A DNA stretch of 11,592 nt from Planctomycetota bacterium (GTDB lineage Bacteria; Planctomycetota; UBA8108), in contig JAKUSY010000055.1 of NCBI GenBank assembly GCA_022451445.1, positions 1-11,592 on the forward strand. Direction: 5' to 3'. Positions 7,066-11,592 of the stretch are shown here, one piece after another (the first letter of the stretch is position 1; each line of letters begins with the position of its first letter). The translations under genes were made by a program, and so were the position numbers. The notes below the pieces were generated by a model. That model did no database searches and was not told the origin of the DNA. It worked only from the letters and a program-made list of their open reading frames with translations.

Positions 7066-8397
7066 TCAGAATGGCCTCTCGGGGTCCTTCAAGAGCCGCT
7101 CGATGTCACGGTCCTTGCCGCGATCGTAGACCTCCCGGCCCTCGATAAAGACCCTCTCAACCCAGCTGCGGGCATCGAGCGGATCTCCCGAGAAGATGGC
7201 GATGTTGGCATCCTTGCCAACCTCCAACGAGCCGAGTCGATGGTCGAGACGGAGGAGCTTCGCGGGAATCATCGTGATCGTCTCGAGCGCCTTGTCCCTG
7301 GGCATGCCGTATTGCACCAGCTTCGCCGCCTGGTACCAGTGATGGTAGGGACCGCTGCGACCGAAGTAGGGACCCTTGTTGAAGCTCGTGTCGGTAAACA
7401 CCTGCAGCGCGAAGGAGATTCCCGCCTTGTGGAGCAGCACCGGGGTTATATGACGCTTCTCCGCGCCGGTCTCATCATCGCGATCCCAGACCTCCAGCAG
7501 CGGGTTGAGGACCACCGGTCCCAGGTTCTTGCGCACAGCCAGGACATCTCCGAGCTTCCAGGCATCCGGCCCGAGCACGAGGGTCGCGTCAATGTGGTTG
7601 CTGTCGATGAGCTCGAAAGCCTTGAAGACATCGGAGGCTGTGGGACAGTTGATGAAGGCCCTGAGCTCTCCCTTCACAAGGGACCGCATCGGCCTGTCGC
7701 GCTCGGACACCTTATCGTGCGGGACCTTCTTCCAATCGATCTCGCCCCAGCTCGGACGCGTGTTTACCAGGTCGGTAAGCGAGAGCTTCTTCCTGTCCAC
7801 AAGAGGAGCCTGCCCCCCCGTTTCCTGGATCGCCTTCATCCTCGTATAGAAATCGTAGAAGGTCTTGCGCAGGGCTGCCATATTCCCCATCCGGTTCTCG
7901 CCGGAGGCGGGCTGGAGGGAAAGCTTCATGGCCGAGGGTGCCTTCACCACGAGCTCGGTGACCGTCTTTCCACTGGTACGGATGACCGCTCCCTGGCCGC
8001 CAAAGCGCGTAACGTTTCCAGCGATACAGTGAATGCTGGTAACCCCGTGGCGCAGCGCGTTCCTGAGCCCCGGCGACGATGGATCGATGCCGTCAAGAAC
8101 GCTCACGTAGGGAACATTGGCGAGACGCTCATTGGACAGGCGAAGTCCGTTGACGCTGTGGGCGTCAACGATGCCGGGCATGGCCACCGCCCGCGGCATA
8201 TCCACCACGCGCGCCGTGCGCGGAATCTCGACATCGGATCCGATGGCCTTGATGGTGCCGCCTTCCATGACGATGACGGCCTTCTCGATCTCCTTGCCGG
8301 TCACTGTGATCGCCCGCCCCACCTTGAGCGCGACAACCTCATCGGGTTGCGCGGCGAGACTGGCGGTGAGAATCATGATCGGAGTAATGAAATTCAT
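7066..8397 (-). CDS. Exported amidohydrolase-like protein, partly degenerate metal site (unit D)
   Basis: The product is 443 residues. ATG at 8397 has a good AGGA ribosome site 3-9 bases upstream. A short hydrophobic N-terminus (MNFITPIMILTASLAAQ) looks like a minimal signal peptide. The beta-sandwich start is VVALKVGRAITVTGKE. The metal region reads PGIVDAHSVNG: His80 is kept but the second His is Val82. Strand 5 has FINCPTASD (no His) and strand 6 LVLGPDAW (no His), while VFTDTS (Asp336) may preserve the strand-8 Asp. Conserved loops include HGVTSIHCIAG, GGQGAVIRTSG and GSLEVGKDANIAIFSGDPLD. A distinctive aromatic and His-rich segment (GPYFGRSGPYHHWYQ, about 342-356) near the end of the barrel is unlike the sister units and could line a pocket. 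The fold is clear, but normal metal chemistry looks unlikely. It may represent an intermediate stage of active-site loss. It is followed after 38 bases by the double-unit gene. Confidence 0.93.
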   Translation of the reverse strand: MNFITPIMILTASLAAQPDEVVALKVGRAITVTGKEIEKAVIVMEGGTIKAIGSDVEIPRTARVVDMPRAVAMPGIVDAHSVNGLRLSNERLANVPYVSVLDGIDPSSPGLRNALRHGVTSIHCIAGNVTRFGGQGAVIRTSGKTVTELVVKAPSAMKLSLQPASGENRMGNMAALRKTFYDFYTRMKAIQETGGQAPLVDRKKLSLTDLVNTRPSWGEIDWKKVPHDKVSERDRPMRSLVKGELRAFINCPTASDVFKAFELIDSNHIDATLVLGPDAWKLGDVLAVRKNLGPVVLNPLLEVWDRDDETGAEKRHITPVLLHKAGISFALQVFTDTSFNKGPYFGRSGPYHHWYQAAKLVQYGMPRDKALETITMIPAKLLRLDHRLGSLEVGKDANIAIFSGDPLDARSWVERVFIEGREVYDRGKDRDIERLLKDPERPF

Positions 8398-8400
8398 GTC

Positions 8401-8407
8401 TTTTCCT
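8401..8407 (-). promoter_or_regulatory. Ribosome binding site for unit D
   Basis: AGGAAAA on the minus strand sits just before ATG at 8397 in the 21-base gap after the giant gene. It supports that start and independent initiation for unit D. Confidence 0.65.
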
Positions 8408-8418
8408 GTAGTTCGCTT

Positions 8419-11400
8419 TCAAAAATCCCCTTGCGGGGCCAATGATCTTCGTTTGTTCACTCTTGCACGGGGACGCTCAATAGCCGGCGCTCCCTTGAAC
8501 GGATCAGCGACAAGCTCGCCGTTCACCATGACCCAGAGTACGCCCGCCTTCAGATCGAAGGGCGATCCCGCGAAGGCGACGAGGTCCGCATCCTTGCCGG
8601 GCTGGAGACTGCCGACCCTGGCGCTGACGCCCAGGAGGCGCGCCGCGCCCAGCGTAAGGGCCTCCAGGGCCGCAGCCTCATCAAGACCACGGCGAACGCA
8701 CCAGGTCACCCGCTCCCTCAGAAGAGGAACGGAAGAGGCGGAGTCCGAATAGAACGCGAAGGGAACCCCCGCCTTGTGTAATTCGGCCGGGAGCCGGGCG
8801 CCCAGGTTGAGGTTCGCCTCCAGCTCACTGCCTGACCACCTCTCAGCGGCGCTGAGAAGGACGGCCGTCTTTTTCTCTTTGAGGAGCTCCACGAGGTGAA
8901 GCGCCTCCCTGGCTCCTTCCAGCTGGATCTTCAATCCGAACTCTCCGGCGATTCGAAGAGCCGTCAGGATCTCGTAGCGGGTCTGGGCACGGACCCTGAG
9001 TACACGCTTGCCGGCGCGAACTTCACTGAGCACACCTCGCTCGGCCGTCGTCAACATATCCTTCAGGTCACCGACCGCCTGGCTCCTGTCCCAGCCCGCG
9101 GGATCCGCCTCCAGCAGCGCCCTCCTGGCCAGGAAAACCGTACCCATCCTCGTGGTGGGTATGCGGTACAGATAGGTGCTTGGCCGGCCTGAGCGAAGTT
9201 GCCTGTTACCGGAGCTCGCCATCTCCGTCAGGCACATGGAGAGAAAAGAGGCCTCCTCCATGACCGCACTGGAGAGCTCATCTCCGTATGTCTTGATCAC
9301 GCCGCCGAGACCGCCGATTACGTTACGGTCTCCGGGAGTAATCGCCGCGGTGGTCACGCCGCCCTGGAGCGCCCTCCTGCGGTCGATGCTGTGAAGATCG
9401 ATGCCGAAGAGGGCCGGCAAGTCCGGGGTCATCTCCCGAAATTCGTCAGCTCTCCGCCCGCTCACCCCCATCCCGGAGCCCGCGTCGATGAATCCTGGAC
9501 AGACGCTGCCCGGAACATCGATGACCAGGAGGCCGGGAGTCGCCTTGTCGATATCTATCCTTTTGCCGAGCTGGACAATCTTCCCGGCCCGAATCAGCAC
9601 CTGCCCGGGCTCGAGCGCCGCGCCCGAGACCGTGTAGACCTTCCTGGCTCTCACCAGGATGGTTGACTCTGCCGTATCAGCTACAGCCACGGGACCCTCA
9701 ACGGCAGCCGCGGCCATCGGCGTTGGTGGAGCCTCGACGCCCTCATCATTTCCTGACAGCTTCACCTTCCCCGCGACTGCCCGCCCGTTTTCGTAGACGA
9801 CCTCTCCATCGATGAAAACCAGGCTGACCGACGCGGTGAGAGTCAGCGGATTTCCATCCCAGACAACCAGGTCCGCATCGGCGCCCTTTTCGAGGCGTCC
9901 GATCCGCCCTTCCACACCGTACATCGCGGCCGGATGCGTGGTGAGTGAACGAAGCGCCTCCGCCTCGCTCAACCCGTACAGGATGGCCAGGACCGCAGAG
10001 CTCAGCGGATCGATCAAGGTTCCGCTGGTCGCCCAGGAGAAGGGAATTCCCGTCTCTTCGAGAATCGCCGGGGCCCGCAAGACCCTCTCGGGTTCCTCTA
10101 TCGAGTACGGACCCAGTATTGCCCTCGAGCCCCCGGGCAGCCGGCCGAAGGTTCGTCCATCGGTTCCTATACCCTCGAGAAACGTGACCGGGGCGCCGTG
10201 GGCGCTCGCCAGCGCGAAGGAACGCTCGGCCTGGGTGATGGTCTCGAAGTAGGCGACCACAGGCGCCCGCGGCACCCCGGCTTCCCCGCCGTAGCGAGCT
10301 TTCAACCAGCTCGCGAAGGCCTCGCCCGCGCCACTGGACGCGGTTGGGTAGCGCGGCAGGGCCAGGTTGGGAACCAGGGATGTCTTCGCCGCGGCCTTCC
10401 GTTTCAGAACCCGCAGGGGGACCCCGCCGGGCAGGAGCTTGACGAGGCTGATCTCTCCGCCGACCACGTTGTTGCGTCCCGGGCTCAGGGCCACGGTCGT
10501 CACTCCCCGGGACAGGAAGGTCGCCAGCTCACTGTCCCAGGGGTCAAAGCTGTCAAGAACACGCAGCTCTTCATTCACCGCGACGGACAGGTCATCGACA
10601 TCACCCTTGAGGGTAATATGCGAGTGCGCGTCGATAAAACCGGGCAGCAGGCAGCGGCCGGCGAGATCAATGACCGCATGCCGCGCCTCCTCCTTGACGG
10701 GATCGGTCGTCACCTTCTCGATCTTGCCGTTGTGGAGCACCACCGTCGCTTTCTCCATCACCTCCAGGCCCCCAGGCGCGGCTCGCATGACAACCGCGTT
10801 CTTCAGGATCGTTGGGCCGCCAGGAATCCACCCGTTGCCGTGTTTCTTTATCGCATCGAAGCTCAATCCCGCCGCGGGCCCCCTGCCGGCTTTTTCAGCC
10901 GGCCTCCGGCTCTCTTCGCCGACTCTTCCCTCGACGACGACCGAGATGACCCGGCTTCGGACATCCATCGGCGGGCCATCGAGCAGAACCAGGTCCGCGT
11001 CTTTTCCCTTCTCGATGGAGCCAATATTCTTTTCCAGTCCCAGCCGCTTCGCGGGCCGCAGGGTAATCGCCTGCAGCGCCTTGCTGGAATCGAGACAGCC
11101 TCGCACCGCGCCGCAAGCCTGCAGACGAAGATACCTCGAACCCACTCCGGAGGCCGCCCCGGAGGTGATCACCAGGGGTACTCCAGCGTCTTCGAAAACA
11201 CCCGCAAGGCGCTCGCTCTCCGCCCTGCGACGCAGGTCCCAGGCGCCCTGGAGAACTGGCCCGAGAGCGGCAGTGAGGCCGGAAGCCGCCAGCTCCCCAG
11301 CCACGCTCCCGGCGCGCCCGGCGCCCAGGAGGGTGAAGTCCAGCTTGAACTCTTTGTGCAGACGCAGAGCGTAACGAACATCGTCGGCGCGATGGGCCTC

Positions 11401-11592
11401 GATGAAGACGGTAAGCTTACCCTTCAATACCCTGCTGAGCGCCTCGAGGGCAATGTCGAGCTTGGGCCTCTTTGGAGCCTTGGGAGGGGCCTTGGCAGAG
11501 GTCGGCGTTGATGCGGGGGGTGTTTTCCCCGGCTCTTTTTTCTCCTCCGCCGGGGATGGAGTGGGAGCTTTTTTCTCTTCTTTCTTCTCTTC
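8419..11592 (-). CDS. Giant multi-unit amidohydrolase-like protein, 5' end beyond window (units A-B-C)
   Basis: The frame is open from the right edge to TGA at 8421-8419, giving 1057 visible residues. TTG at 11427 is only an internal Leu. The visible start is a Lys/Glu/Pro/Ala linker (residues 1-44) leading into the C-terminal half of unit A (EAHRADD, AITLRPAKRLG, GSIEKGKDADLVLLDGPP). A has Glu where the strand-5 His is expected, GAGRAG at strand 6 and TSG at strand 8. Unit B (bases about 9760-10815) keeps DAHSH (window His323, His325) but shows no strand-5 or strand-6 His and has WATSGT at strand 8; its signature is GRLEKGADADLVVWDGNP. Unit C (about 8473-9666) reads DAGSGMG instead of HxH, lacks the later His, keeps a YSDSAS Asp, and ends with GSLQPGKDADLVAFAGSPF and a basic tail (RPRARVNKRR). 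The N-terminal half of A, and perhaps more units, lie outside. Single-unit relatives are about 400-450 residues, so this is a genuine triplication. It is the most upstream gene seen, so the promoter must lie beyond the window or there are further genes. Confidence 0.93.
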   Translation of the reverse strand, partial: EEKKEEKKAPTPSPAEEKKEPGKTPPASTPTSAKAPPKAPKRPKLDIALEALSRVLKGKLTVFIEAHRADDVRYALRLHKEFKLDFTLLGAGRAGSVAGELAASGLTAALGPVLQGAWDLRRRAESERLAGVFEDAGVPLVITSGAASGVGSRYLRLQACGAVRGCLDSSKALQAITLRPAKRLGLEKNIGSIEKGKDADLVLLDGPPMDVRSRVISVVVEGRVGEESRRPAEKAGRGPAAGLSFDAIKKHGNGWIPGGPTILKNAVVMRAAPGGLEVMEKATVVLHNGKIEKVTTDPVKEEARHAVIDLAGRCLLPGFIDAHSHITLKGDVDDLSVAVNEELRVLDSFDPWDSELATFLSRGVTTVALSPGRNNVVGGEISLVKLLPGGVPLRVLKRKAAAKTSLVPNLALPRYPTASSGAGEAFASWLKARYGGEAGVPRAPVVAYFETITQAERSFALASAHGAPVTFLEGIGTDGRTFGRLPGGSRAILGPYSIEEPERVLRAPAILEETGIPFSWATSGTLIDPLSSAVLAILYGLSEAEALRSLTTHPAAMYGVEGRIGRLEKGADADLVVWDGNPLTLTASVSLVFIDGEVVYENGRAVAGKVKLSGNDEGVEAPPTPMAAAAVEGPVAVADTAESTILVRARKVYTVSGAALEPGQVLIRAGKIVQLGKRIDIDKATPGLLVIDVPGSVCPGFIDAGSGMGVSGRRADEFREMTPDLPALFGIDLHSIDRRRALQGGVTTAAITPGDRNVIGGLGGVIKTYGDELSSAVMEEASFLSMCLTEMASSGNRQLRSGRPSTYLYRIPTTRMGTVFLARRALLEADPAGWDRSQAVGDLKDMLTTAERGVLSEVRAGKRVLRVRAQTRYEILTALRIAGEFGLKIQLEGAREALHLVELLKEKKTAVLLSAAERWSGSELEANLNLGARLPAELHKAGVPFAFYSDSASSVPLLRERVTWCVRRGLDEAAALEALTLGAARLLGVSARVGSLQPGKDADLVAFAGSPFDLKAGVLWVMVNGELVADPFKGAPAIERPRARVNKRRSLAPQGDF
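8421..8438 (-). terminator. Small terminator-like hairpin at the end of the giant gene
   Basis: On the minus strand CCCC-GCAA-GGGG is followed by A and five T. The stem is only 4 GC pairs with a GNRA-type loop, and it overlaps the last codons and stop of the giant gene (Gly-Asp-Phe-stop). It resembles a miniature intrinsic terminator and could act as a weak attenuator lowering expression of later genes. The short stem makes full termination unlikely, and the codons alone may explain it. Confidence 0.25.
10885..10903. repeat. Perfect 7-base inverted repeat between units A and B
   Basis: GCCGGCT and AGCCGGC flank a 5-base loop. It lies inside the giant gene, in the linker joining unit A to unit B (encoding Pro-Ala-Glu-Lys-Ala-Gly). 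No T run follows in the direction of transcription, so it is not a normal terminator. It may be a chance product of GC-rich linker codons. Confidence 0.5.

Noticed and set aside
6859..8445. 528-codon plus-strand open frame
   Set aside because: It is antisense to unit D and the start of the double-unit gene; its length is explained by codon bias on the minus strand.
11425..11427. TTG at 11427 as start of the giant gene
   Set aside because: The frame continues open to the window edge with a linker that matches unit G at the equivalent position, and a start here would begin in mid-barrel.
10198..11511. 437-codon plus-strand open frame
   Set aside because: It is antisense to units A and B of the giant protein and has no recognisable domain.

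Overview
This GC-rich bacterial window is one dense minus-strand operon running from the right edge (11592) to the left edge (1). It holds seven genes, and both the first and the last are cut by the window. I see no credible plus-strand gene, tRNA, rRNA, CRISPR array, insertion sequence or internal promoter. The long plus-strand open frames are shadows of the minus-strand coding. The organism is uncertain. GC-rich coding, exported amidohydrolases in series and a CxxCH lipoprotein fit Planctomycetota or Acidobacteriota, but nothing here settles it.

Layout in transcription order (right to left): (1) 11592-8419, a 5'-truncated giant protein with three amidohydrolase-like units (A partial, B, C); (2) 8397-7066, one unit (D); (3) 7027-4496, a double-unit protein (E1, E2); (4) 4503-3253, one unit (F); (5) 3235-1826, one unit (G) with a long Lys/Ala/Pro/Glu-rich insertion; (6) 1829-516, one unit (H); (7) 459-1, the N-terminal part of a lipoprotein with a CSACH heme-binding-type motif. 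Gaps are 21 and 38 bases, then an 8-base overlap, 17 bases, a 4-base ATGA overlap and 56 bases, so co-transcription is very likely.

The striking point is nine homologous amidohydrolase-superfamily units in about 11 kb, of which only F keeps the full metal-site set visible by eye (HxH, a strand-5 His, a strand-6 His and a strand-8 Asp). Unit B keeps HxH only. D keeps one of those two His plus a possible Asp. The rest have replaced HxH altogether (GSG, ETT, GGT, LSA, VSM). A's N-terminal half is outside the window, but its strand-5 and strand-6 His and strand-8 Asp are missing. All units nevertheless keep the fold's signature segments: the N-terminal beta-sandwich start, a GVTT..PG..GG..IK-type loop, and in nearly all a C-terminal GSxxxGKDADL motif.

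All six genes with a visible or partly visible unit series appear exported: five have a hydrophobic N-terminus, and the start of the first gene is not in view. My inference is a cell-envelope assembly with one hydrolase (F) among many pseudoenzyme units, perhaps acting in binding or scaffolding. The substrate is unknown.
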